Origin: Aliamphritea ceti
GTDB lineage: Bacteria > Pseudomonadota > Gammaproteobacteria > Pseudomonadales > Balneatricaceae
Length of the DNA stretch: 64,000 nt
Direction: 5' to 3'
Assembly (NCBI RefSeq): GCF_024347215.1
Contig: NZ_AP025282.1
Span: 2,790,001-2,854,000, forward strand
Under the pieces are notes generated by a model. That model was not told where the DNA came from, did not search any database, and saw only the letters and a list, made by a program, of their open reading frames with translations. How positions within the stretch are numbered: the first letter of the stretch is position 1; each line of letters starts with the position of its first letter. The position numbers and the translations under genes are program-made. Of this stretch, positions 15,933-22,764 are shown in pieces.

Positions 15933-17192
15933 TCAACACTTAACCCGCGGTATATCACTCAGTCTTGTGGTGTACTGGGGGGAAAGGAATTCTCGGCGCA
16001 TGGCGAACTTCTGGCGGATACCCTGCCCGGCGATGTGGGCGGTGTCACGGCCGTATTTCACGTTTATAGCATCCATGCAGGCCATCAGTTCCGAGTTATC
16101 GACTGAACAGTTAAACAAGTCATGCTGACTGGTGGCTTTGTCGCTCAAATCCACCAGCCCAACACCACAGCGGTAAAACGGTACCTGTTCCCGGTAGATC
16201 TGCCCTAAGGCACTCCTGCAGGCTGCTGCGATTACGGTTGTGTCTTCGGTGGGCACCGCAAAGCGGTGTGTGATGTGTTTGCGGTAATACCCCTGATTGT
16301 CATGCGGTGAGCTGGTGGCGAAGATAATCGCCGCACCTGCTAGGCTGTTCTGCCGGCGTAACTTGGCTGCAGCAATGCCAGCGTGTTGAGTCAGCGCCTG
16401 TAACAGATCTTCCGGGGTATATATCCGCTGACCGAAACTGCGGGTGCTGTATATCTCTTTCTTCGGTGCTCGGACATCATCCCAGCCAAGCTTAGCTGTT
16501 CCACTCAGTTCATAAACCGTACTTTCCACTAGCACTGAAAAGTTCTTCCGAATCCAGCCTGGGTTAGCATTTGCCAGCTTCCATACCGTATCAACACCTA
16601 AAGCCGTTAACCGTCGTGCAAGTCGGCTACCAATCCCCCACACATCAGTCAGTTCCATATGCTGAAGAATATACCGCCTGCTCTCTTCATCATCGATCAC
16701 AGCTACGCCCCGGTAACCAGGTATACGTTTGGCAGCATGATTCGCCGCTTTAGCCAAGGTCAAGGTTGGTCCTACACCCACACCAATGGGTAAACGCACT
16801 TCTTGCCATACCGCCCGGCGAATTGCTCGGGCATGCTCAAACCAGCCTTCCGGCGGCATCCAGCCCTGATAATAATGAAACACTTCATCAATGGAATAGA
16901 TATGGCTGTTTGGCGCATACCGGGAACACACATCCATCATCCGTTGGCTTATATCCGCGTACAGCTCATAGTTACTTGACCGGATCACCGCCCCGGCCCG
17001 TTCAAGATCTTCCTTCACCTTAAAGTACGGTACAAACTTCTTATCGATGCCCAGGCGCTTAGCGACATGACACGCTGCACAGATGCAGCCATCGTTATTG
17101 GTAAGCACCACCACCGGTTTATCACGAATAGACGGATCAAAGATCTTCTCACAGCTGGCATACATGCTGTTGGCATCACAGAGTGCGTACAT
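15933..17192 (-). CDS. umuC: UmuC, DNA polymerase V catalytic subunit
   Basis: A 419-residue Y-family polymerase. ATG 17192 overlaps the umuD stop (TGATG). The palm motif MYALCDANSMYASCEKIF at the start carries the metal-binding Asp. VVVLTNNDGCICA and IYSIDEVF (second catalytic Asp-Glu) follow. The HhH region lies around LTDVWGIGSRLARRL. Length is close to E. coli UmuC (422). With UmuD' it copies past lesions. In a prophage it can give mutagenic tolerance to the lysogen. It converges with the FGxG-repeat gene. Confidence 0.95.
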   Translation of the reverse strand: MYALCDANSMYASCEKIFDPSIRDKPVVVLTNNDGCICAACHVAKRLGIDKKFVPYFKVKEDLERAGAVIRSSNYELYADISQRMMDVCSRYAPNSHIYSIDEVFHYYQGWMPPEGWFEHARAIRRAVWQEVRLPIGVGVGPTLTLAKAANHAAKRIPGYRGVAVIDDEESRRYILQHMELTDVWGIGSRLARRLTALGVDTVWKLANANPGWIRKNFSVLVESTVYELSGTAKLGWDDVRAPKKEIYSTRSFGQRIYTPEDLLQALTQHAGIAAAKLRRQNSLAGAAIIFATSSPHDNQGYYRKHITHRFAVPTEDTTVIAAACRSALGQIYREQVPFYRCGVGLVDLSDKATSQHDLFNCSVDNSELMACMDAINVKYGRDTAHIAGQGIRQKFAMRREFLSPQYTTRLSDIPRVKC

Positions 17193-17596
17193 CAAATACT
17201 TTTCACCAGCGGCCGGTGTAAGCGGATGGAGCGGATCACCACCCCTTCGATCTGGAAGTCATCCCCTTCACGGATATGATACGGCGCCCTGCCCGGTGCC
17301 GCTGACAGCAGCAAGGCCCGGCGCTTATCGATCTTCTTACAGACGAACACGCCATTGAGGTTGGCGACAACTACGTCCTGGTCTTTCACTTTTTCGAACC
17401 GGGAGATCACCAGCAGGTCACCAGAGAAGATCCCTTCCCCCACCATGGACTCCCCCTCGGCATAGCCAAGGTAGGTGGCAGAGGGATGGTCGATGAGCAG
17501 TTCATCCAAATTCAGGGTAGATTGTGTGTACTCAGCAGCCGGCGACTCAAAACCGCTGATGCCAGCTTGCGCCGGTATGGGAATAAAACGAAGCAT
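17192..17596 (-). CDS. umuD: UmuD-like S24 autoprotease subunit of polymerase V
   Basis: A 134-residue S24 peptidase. GESM (about residues 49-52) carries the nucleophilic Ser, and NGVFVCKKI carries the general-base Lys. The N-terminal region reads IPAQAGISGFESPAAEY. By alignment with the Cys-Gly-Phe-Pro-Ser-Pro site of E. coli UmuD, cleavage would fall before GFESP (Ser-Gly), or at the nearby Ala-Gly. RecA-stimulated cleavage gives UmuD', which activates UmuC. A perfect LexA box lies 15 nt upstream of the start. Confidence 0.93.
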   Translation of the reverse strand: MLRFIPIPAQAGISGFESPAAEYTQSTLNLDELLIDHPSATYLGYAEGESMVGEGIFSGDLLVISRFEKVKDQDVVVANLNGVFVCKKIDKRRALLLSAAPGRAPYHIREGDDFQIEGVVIRSIRLHRPLVKSI

Positions 17597-17611
17597 AGAA
17601 CAAACCTTATA

Positions 17612-17627
17612 CTGTACATAAATACAG
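17612..17627 (-). promoter_or_regulatory. LexA-binding SOS box of umuDC
   Basis: CTGTACATAAATACAG matches CTGT-N8-ACAG exactly and is embedded in a longer palindrome flanked by TATA/TATA. It lies 15-31 nt before the umuD ATG, overlapping the expected promoter. Host LexA should repress the operon and DNA damage should release it. Confidence 0.92.
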
Positions 17628-17762
17628 TATAATCAAGAAGGTGTGCTTCAGCTACTGAAACACGTTCATAGTGGGTAACAATCAGATTACTGCGAGTGTA
17701 GAAGGCTCTGCGGCTCAGGCAGTATCAGGGCTTGAAACCTAGTGGCCGCTTCCTGCAGGTGT

Positions 17763-17786
17763 AAAAAAACCCGCACTAGGCGGGTT
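17763..17786 (-). terminator. Rho-independent terminator after the AbiC-like gene
   Basis: Minus strand: AACCCGC CTAGT GCGGGTT followed by a T-run, 12 nt after the gene stop. It insulates the AbiC-like gene from the SOS-controlled umuDC genes downstream. Confidence 0.85.
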
Positions 17787-17798
17787 ACTAAAGTTAGT

Positions 17799-18866
17799 CT
17801 ATTCCCCAAATGCTTTATGATTCATGAGAATTTTATGCTCAGGAGCGAAAAGGCTATTTTCATCTAAGTTATCGAAAATACTATACTTAATGGCATATTT
17901 TCTAAACCTCTTTCCCTGAGAGGTAAAGCAGTTATAAAACAAAATAACCATTTCTTGATCAGAAATTTGTGCTCTTATCAAATTAGAGTAAAATTTCTTA
18001 TCAATACCATCTGTTGAATCTATAAGCTTATAAATATTATACAAAAACCTAAAATAAAAGCTCAAATAAACAGAATGTCTATTCCAAAATAACTTATAAG
18101 ATAATTTAATTTTATCTAAATCACCTTCTGAACTTTGGTTAATATAAGTATTCCTAAGACTTCTCGAAAAATCTTTAATTAGCTCACGTCCTTTGGTAAC
18201 TATCGGACTATTTTTCACTGTCCCGGTTCTTTCAATAGACTCTAAAACTGTCATATGAAGGCTCATCATATTAAAGAAAGAAGTCTCAAACTGTTGTAAT
18301 TTCTGGGTTTTAGAAATTTCTTCTTGAGCTTCTTTAGTACCTTCTAGCTCTTCTCTTGTAAGCTGCATTTCTTCAACACTAAGCTGAACTTGTTGCCTGG
18401 TTGCTTCAAGCATGCAGTTAGCCTGATCAATAGCGAGCCTTGATTGTTTTAATGCTTCTTGAGTTTGCTCTATTGATAAATTTGTTTGTGCAGCTTGAAT
18501 ACCTGAAACTTGTAAGCTATCAAAAGCAATTTTATTCGTTTTATTAGTTTGACGAATTGTAAGCCATAGCAAAACAATCATAAAAAATGTAAATAGTGGA
18601 TTTAATAAACCACCAAAAGCATCACCTAACGCACCAAATTCACTACGGGCGGCTTCAACAAATGATGCCTTTTCCTGTTCTTCTTTTGTTGGAGCTTCCA
18701 AGACTTCAGGAAAAAAATCCGCGAACGTCGAGTTATAGACAAGTAGTAACATTACTCCCATAGATATAGAGAAAAAAATTAAAAAACCCGGTAAAAACCT
18801 TAAATACCAAGGATCTTTTTCTGCATCTTGAGCAATATCAGGAATATTCGAATTTTTAACAGTCAT
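17799..18866 (-). CDS. AbiC-type abortive infection membrane protein
   Basis: A 355-residue protein with two N-terminal membrane helices (FLPGFLIFFSISMGVMLLLV, about residues 24-43, and LLNPLFTFFMIVLLWLTI, about 86-103). A long coiled coil rich in Q, E and L follows (about 105-195). The soluble C-terminal part contains FETSFFNMMSLHMTVLES, SFYFRFLYNIYKLID and LIRAQISDQEMVILFYNC. This layout and these motifs match the putative phage abortive infection family (putAbiC, PF16872). It is AT-rich and has its own terminator, a typical prophage cargo cassette. A role against competing phages is inferred from the family name, which itself rests on limited experiments. Confidence 0.78.
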   Translation of the reverse strand: MTVKNSNIPDIAQDAEKDPWYLRFLPGFLIFFSISMGVMLLLVYNSTFADFFPEVLEAPTKEEQEKASFVEAARSEFGALGDAFGGLLNPLFTFFMIVLLWLTIRQTNKTNKIAFDSLQVSGIQAAQTNLSIEQTQEALKQSRLAIDQANCMLEATRQQVQLSVEEMQLTREELEGTKEAQEEISKTQKLQQFETSFFNMMSLHMTVLESIERTGTVKNSPIVTKGRELIKDFSRSLRNTYINQSSEGDLDKIKLSYKLFWNRHSVYLSFYFRFLYNIYKLIDSTDGIDKKFYSNLIRAQISDQEMVILFYNCFTSQGKRFRKYAIKYSIFDNLDENSLFAPEHKILMNHKAFGE

Positions 18867-18933
18867 ACGACTCTCTCCATGTCGTTTAGAAAGCCGCTAC
18901 TATAGAGACATTCCCTTTCAAAAAGAAGGGATT

Positions 18934-18969
18934 AGCCCGCTATCCTGCTGTTCAGGCAGATAGCGGGCT
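18934..18969. repeat. Strong 11-bp inverted repeat downstream of the IS-disrupted gene
   Basis: AGCCCGCTATC...GATAGCGGGCT, with an inner CTGC/GCAG pair, forms a long hairpin 7 nt after the stop of the disrupted gene. On the minus strand the next bases are AATCCCTTCTTTTTG, so it may act as its terminator although the T-run is displaced. Confidence 0.65.
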
Positions 18970-18975
18970 TTGCGC

Positions 18976-19371
18976 TTAATTCCACCCCATCTGTAACCGA
19001 TCTGCGAAGGCTTGCATGGCTTTTTTCCAGCGGGTGCGCTGGTTTTGTTGCACGTATACCGGCAGCATCGGATCGAGGGTGGTGAAGTAATCCAGGCACA
19101 GTGCATACGCCTGCTTGTAGGTGTCGATGTGAACACCGTCGATATACTCAGAGGTCTGCTCCTGCTGCCAGACCAATTCCGCCAGGCGGCTGATGCTTTC
19201 TGGGGGTGTGTTGATGTCTTTGATCGCTTCGCTGATTAATCGGTTGCGGTAATGGGTGTAATTGCGGTTACAGAGGCTGCGGGCAATGCGGTTGATTTCT
19301 TTCAGGCTGGCATCACTGAGCCAGGGCACGCCCAGGCGTTTCTGTTGCGGAGATTGATGCTGTTGCGCTAA
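18976..19371 (-). pseudogene. 3' part of a phage gene split by IS5-family insertion
   Basis: The 131 C-terminal codons of a small gene, reading AQQHQSPQQKRLGVPWLSDA onward to QAFADRLQMGWN. A family is not recognised; it is helical and charged, with no membrane segment. The apparent start of the ORF lies inside the IS end, so it is artificial. Removing the element and one target copy joins this part in frame to MMKGSYL encoded at 20535-20555, giving a 138-residue protein. Either form of the duplicated target (CTAA or CTAG) restores the same Leu-Leu-Ala. The position between the replication genes and cargo suggests an early-region function. Confidence 0.7.
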
Positions 19372-19391
19372 GGAACCTGCGATTAAGTCCC
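19372..19391 (+). repeat. Left terminal inverted repeat of the IS
   Basis: GGAACCTGCGATTAAGTCCC, an exact reverse complement of the right end at 20511-20530. Confidence 0.97.
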
Positions 19392-19434
19392 TCAGCATGA
19401 GACAATGAGCGCTCTGATGTGCTGAGGGCTATCC

Positions 19435-20400
19435 ATGGATCACCAACTCTCCTTCGCTGACAGCGAATTCAACAACAAGCGCCGCCAAACCCGAAAAGAG
19501 AAGTTTCTAGGCCGTATGGAAAAGCTGATTCCCTGGCAGCGACTCGAATCTGTAATTACGCCTTACTATCCAAAGGCAGGTAACGGCCGCAGACCTTATC
19601 CGCTATCGACCATGCTACGCATCCACTGCATGCAGCAGTGGTATAGCATGAGTGATCCAGCCATGGCGGATGCGCTTTATGAAATTGCATCCATGCGTTT
19701 GTTTGCGGGTCTCTCGTTAGATGGTGCAATACCCGATCACACCACCATCATGAACTTCCGTCACCTGCTGGAACGGCATGGTTTGGCACACAAGATCTTT
19801 GACGAAGTCAGCACCTGGCTAAGCGAAGCTGGCGTGCTGATAAAAGAAGGCACACTGTTGGATGCAACGATCATTGAAGCCCCTGGCTCCACCAAGAATA
19901 AAGCGGGTGAGCGCGATCCTGAGATGCACCAGACCAAAAAGGGTAATCAGTGGCACTTTGGCATGAAAGCCCATATCGGTGTTGATGCCAGAACCGGGCT
20001 GACGCATAGCTTTACAACGAATGCCGCTAATGAGCATGACCTCAACCAAGCCGAGCACCTTCTCCACGGCAAAGAAGCGTTTATCTTTGCCGACAGTGGT
20101 TATCGTGGCGCTGAGAATCGTGAGGAGCTGGAAGCCGTTGAGGCTGAATGGCACATTGCTGAAATCCCCAGCAAGGTCAAAGCGCTAAAGAAACATCCGC
20201 GCATCAATAAGGTTCCATTGAAAGCCGAGTACCTAAAAGCCAGCATTCGGGCCAAGGTTGAACATCCGTTCCGGATCATCAAATGCCAATTCGGTTTTAC
20301 CAAGACGCGCTATCGTGGCTTGATGAAAAATGACAGCAAACTGGCCATGCTGTTCGCTTTAGCGAACGTCGTACGTGTGGATCAGATGCTGCGGGCGTAG
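19435..20400 (+). CDS. IS5-family transposase (DDE)
   Basis: A 321-residue transposase close to IS5 InsH by eye: MDHQLSFADSEFNNKRRQTR at the start, YPKAGNGRRPYPLSTMLRIH, LLDATIIEAPGSTKNK (first catalytic Asp), FIFADSGYRGAENRE (second Asp) and the C-terminal ASIRAKVEHPFRIIKCQFGF (catalytic Glu in the YREK-type region). Full length with no internal stop, so likely active. Transcribed opposite to the disrupted phage gene. Confidence 0.96.
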   Translation: MDHQLSFADSEFNNKRRQTRKEKFLGRMEKLIPWQRLESVITPYYPKAGNGRRPYPLSTMLRIHCMQQWYSMSDPAMADALYEIASMRLFAGLSLDGAIPDHTTIMNFRHLLERHGLAHKIFDEVSTWLSEAGVLIKEGTLLDATIIEAPGSTKNKAGERDPEMHQTKKGNQWHFGMKAHIGVDARTGLTHSFTTNAANEHDLNQAEHLLHGKEAFIFADSGYRGAENREELEAVEAEWHIAEIPSKVKALKKHPRINKVPLKAEYLKASIRAKVEHPFRIIKCQFGFTKTRYRGLMKNDSKLAMLFALANVVRVDQMLRA

Positions 20401-20510
20401 GAGAAATCCGTCTGGATGCCGGGAAATTGGCATACAGACGATATTAAACGGTCAAATAGTGGTTGATTACGCAACAAATGCTGCCTGATCAACAGCGCGG
20501 CTAAAAAACT

Positions 20511-20530
20511 GGGACTTAATCGCAGGTTCC
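20511..20530 (-). repeat. Right terminal inverted repeat of the IS
   Basis: Reverse complement reads GGAACCTGCGATTAAGTCCC, identical to the left end. It is followed by CTAG. Confidence 0.97.
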
Positions 20531-20534
20531 CTAG

Positions 20535-20555
20535 TAAATAAGAGCCCTTCATCAT
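20535..20555 (-). pseudogene. 5' end of the IS-split gene
   Basis: ATG ATG AAG GGC TCT TAT TTA encodes MMKGSYL just outside the right IS end. An in-frame TAA 21 nt upstream leaves these ATGs as the only good starts. No clear ribosome binding site precedes them, so the intact start is not certain. Confidence 0.55.
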
Positions 20556-20747
20556 TAAAATACAACGAATCGAAACTTATGTTTTACTAGATTTTTATAT
20601 CCGAGGAAGGGTAAAGAAAAACACTAAAACTATATAAATATTTTTCTCGCGAGACTTCCTTTGTAAACGAACAATATTCCAATTTTCTTTTCCGTTAGAC
20701 CAATGTAGTACAACAAACCATAATTGACTAAATTTTAACTATCTTTA

Positions 20748-21212
20748 TTACCCCACCAACCCCACCTCCGATATCTCCACTAGGTCTGACACAAAACCCT
20801 TCCCCGCCTTCAGATTGTTAAGGAAGGCGGACCGGCTTAGCTGTATCGCGGCAGCTATACGCGCATCAGTATGATAATCAGCTTCGTTGTCAGGGTCTGG
20901 ACGGTTCTTTAGCAGTACCCAGGCCACCAGCGCGGTGTGGTGTTTGGGATTACGTTTATGTAAGCATGCCATGACCCGGAAGGCCCAGCGGGTTTTAGGG
21001 TCACTGGGTTCTTTAAACATCATGCCTATCTGGTAGATCATAGCGCCGTTACTGTTTCCACCGGTACCGCCTTCAGGGAGCTGGCCGCGGTATTCCATCA
21101 AACGTCCGATCTGATGCTCAGCGCGAAAGCCGGCATCGCTGTTAAGGTCTCTGGCTATTTCGACGGCCAGGTAACGGTCTACGACGTTTATGATTCTGGA
21201 ATCACTGATCAT
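20748..21212 (-). CDS. Unidentified phage protein, possible late regulator
   Basis: A 154-residue soluble protein. The N-terminal part is helical. The centre has PKTRWAFRVMACLHKRNPKH, and the C-terminal ARIAAAIQLSRSAFLNNLKAGKGF resembles a helix-turn-helix. It lies directly after the RuvC-like gene at the end of the leftward early operon, where lambdoid phages carry antiterminator Q or a late activator. The function is inferred from this position only and no family is recognised. About 200 nt of AT-rich DNA separates it from the IS. Confidence 0.5.
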   Translation of the reverse strand: MISDSRIINVVDRYLAVEIARDLNSDAGFRAEHQIGRLMEYRGQLPEGGTGGNSNGAMIYQIGMMFKEPSDPKTRWAFRVMACLHKRNPKHHTALVAWVLLKNRPDPDNEADYHTDARIAAAIQLSRSAFLNNLKAGKGFVSDLVEISEVGLVG

Positions 21213-21230
21213 CTATTGCCCTGCCCTTGT

Positions 21231-21671
21231 TTAGCCGTATAACGCCAGTAAGGCGGCATCGCGTTTGTCTTCATTACTTTTACCGGTCCAGCCTGTGAGA
21301 CGGTTAAAGTATTCAGCATTCTTTTTAGCGTTTCGCTTGGTAACGCCTTGCAATGGTTTGATCAGTTTGAAGTCTGCACCGCTGTCTGCGAGGTATTGCT
21401 TCAGCAAGCGACCGATTGCTTTTACCTGGCCTACCTTCTGAGCAATGCTGCGTTCTACGGCGGCGTTCTTTACACCTGGGCGTCGGTAAATCGCTTTATC
21501 GTGCTCAACGTCTTCCAGGTGAAAGCAGGCCTGGTGTTTGTGTTCTTCAATGCACTGAATCAGTTGGAAGAACGACATGGCATCCAAACTGATGATCTGT
21601 TGCGCCTGAGTGATAGCCACCCCGCTTTTCACCAGGTCCGGATCGATACCAATGATTATCTTTGAAGTCAT
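21231..21671 (-). CDS. RuvC-like Holliday junction resolvase
   Basis: A 146-residue protein from ATG 21671, preferred over a start 11 codons upstream because GAGGG lies about 8 nt before it. IIIGIDPDLVKSGVAI carries the first catalytic Asp, FHLEDVEHDK the catalytic Glu, and NEDKRDAALLALYG the C-terminal Asp of the RNase-H-like fold. Phage enzymes of this type resolve branched replication intermediates before packaging. It starts 10 nt after the replication protein gene. Confidence 0.85.
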   Translation of the reverse strand: MTSKIIIGIDPDLVKSGVAITQAQQIISLDAMSFFQLIQCIEEHKHQACFHLEDVEHDKAIYRRPGVKNAAVERSIAQKVGQVKAIGRLLKQYLADSGADFKLIKPLQGVTKRNAKKNAEYFNRLTGWTGKSNEDKRDAALLALYG

Positions 21672-21681
21672 ATCAGCGCCC

Positions 21682-22764
21682 TCACCAGCTTGTATCCTGA
21701 ACATCCATCAGCGATGCACTCACAGCGGCACGTTTGGCGGCTGGGGTCTGTGCTGGTGGGATGTCATTCGAAGATCCTGCAGTCTCAAACTGCAAACGTT
21801 TCATCTGCTGGGCAAGCTTGTGCTCCCAGCTGCTCTGCGTATTCGCGACCTCAGCCCGCCCAGACCAGTAGCTTCGAAACTCACCGAGAATGCTTTCCTG
21901 TTGCTCAGGTTCGAAAGCCGTGAGGTTAATCCCCATCATCTGACAGCGCTCGGCCAGCTGTTGGCTTGGCATCCACTCCCAATGCATGCAGAAACGCTGT
22001 GTATCTTGCTGGGCTGGTGGTTGGAATGGCTGAGTGGCATCCACCTGAAACAGGCTTGATCCGGGGGGTGTTACCGGTTGAGCTGCTGATGCCTCACTCA
22101 TGTTTGATTCAGTATCATGGTTCGCGCTCTCATCACTCTGATCAATGGTAGGCTGATCATGGGTATACTGATATGCGGGAGATTTTTCCCTACCTAGTCG
22201 GGAATTTTCTCCCGCCTTAGTCGGGATATTTCTCCCGCCTTGGTCGAGATTTATTTCCCTACCTTTACCCACTTCATTCGTATGTAGGGATTTAATTCCC
22301 GGCTCTACCGGCTTGAATAAGGCTTTTTCTGTGCTTTGGTCGGGATTTATTTCCCTACCTTTATCTGTGTCATTAGCAAGGGGGGATTTATTTCCCGCCC
22401 CTGAACGCTTAGCCGGGATTTTTTTCCCTACCTTAGAAGCGGCACTCTTCGCTTCAGCTTTATTCCACTGTTTACCTTTTCGGGTTATCCGAACGTATAC
22501 ACGATTGTTAACCACTGCCCGCTCTATTAGCCCCTGCTTTTCCAGCGTCGCCATGTAGCGCTTAATGGTATCGGGCTTAGGTGAAATAGCGGGTAGCTCT
22601 TCTGCTATCTTCTCTTTACTGATCCAGTAGAACAACTGGCCTTTAATCGGCTTGCTGTCAGACCAACTGGGTAGTTCATACAAAAAGCCAAATAACACTG
22701 CCTGCTGCAGATTTAATTCCCACTCAACCATTCTCACCTGGTTAATGAACAGTGAGTACTGCAT
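21682..22764 (-). CDS. Replication initiation protein, lambda O-like, containing the origin
   Basis: A 360-residue protein from ATG 22764, with GGAGG 6 nt upstream. The N-terminal winged helix (MQYSLFINQVRMVEWELNLQ to about residue 105, including KEKIAEELPAISPKPDTIKRYMATLEKQGLI) should bind the iterons. The central part (about 110-205) is low-complexity and encoded by the iteron region, with repeated GREIN-DQ blocks. The C-terminal 90 residues (MHWEWMPSQQLAERCQMMGI onward) probably contact the helicase loader or host DnaB. No dedicated helicase or loader gene is visible next to it. Confidence 0.82.
   Translation of the reverse strand: MQYSLFINQVRMVEWELNLQQAVLFGFLYELPSWSDSKPIKGQLFYWISKEKIAEELPAISPKPDTIKRYMATLEKQGLIERAVVNNRVYVRITRKGKQWNKAEAKSAASKVGKKIPAKRSGAGNKSPLANDTDKGREINPDQSTEKALFKPVEPGIKSLHTNEVGKGREINLDQGGRNIPTKAGENSRLGREKSPAYQYTHDQPTIDQSDESANHDTESNMSEASAAQPVTPPGSSLFQVDATQPFQPPAQQDTQRFCMHWEWMPSQQLAERCQMMGINLTAFEPEQQESILGEFRSYWSGRAEVANTQSSWEHKLAQQMKRLQFETAGSSNDIPPAQTPAAKRAAVSASLMDVQDTSW
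22177..22428. repeat. Phage replication origin: eight 14-bp iterons inside the rep gene
   Basis: Eight copies of the imperfect palindrome GGGATTTATTTCCC (consensus GRGA-N6-TYCCC or close) start at 22177, 22200, 22223, 22246, 22287, 22342, 22383 and 22415. The first four are spaced exactly 23 nt; the rest at 41, 55, 41 and 32 nt. The cluster lies inside the gene for the winged-helix initiator, as in lambda ori within gene O. Confidence 0.85.

Larger units (their letters stand above)
19372..20530 (+). mobile_element. IS5-family insertion sequence, complete
   Basis: About 1159 bp bounded by perfect 20-bp terminal inverted repeats. It contains one intact transposase gene. Flanks read CTAA on the left and CTAG on the right, matching the YTAR target of the IS5 group apart from one base, which has probably mutated or reflects a 3-bp CTA duplication. 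The intact ORF and perfect ends indicate a recent insertion. It sits in a small prophage gene. Confidence 0.95.

Noticed and set aside
18934..18969. Long hairpin considered as an integron attC site
   Set aside because: No integrase of integron type and no attC core motifs (GTTRRRY) are visible; a terminator-like role is simpler.
19372..19398. ATG inside the IS end as the start of the 140-codon minus-strand gene
   Set aside because: The start lies in the terminal inverted repeat and was created by the insertion; the original start is beyond the element.
22177..22428. Short spaced palindromes as a CRISPR remnant
   Set aside because: Repeat units are 14 bp and imperfect, some spacings are only 9 nt, and they lie within the coding sequence of an initiator gene; iterons explain them better.
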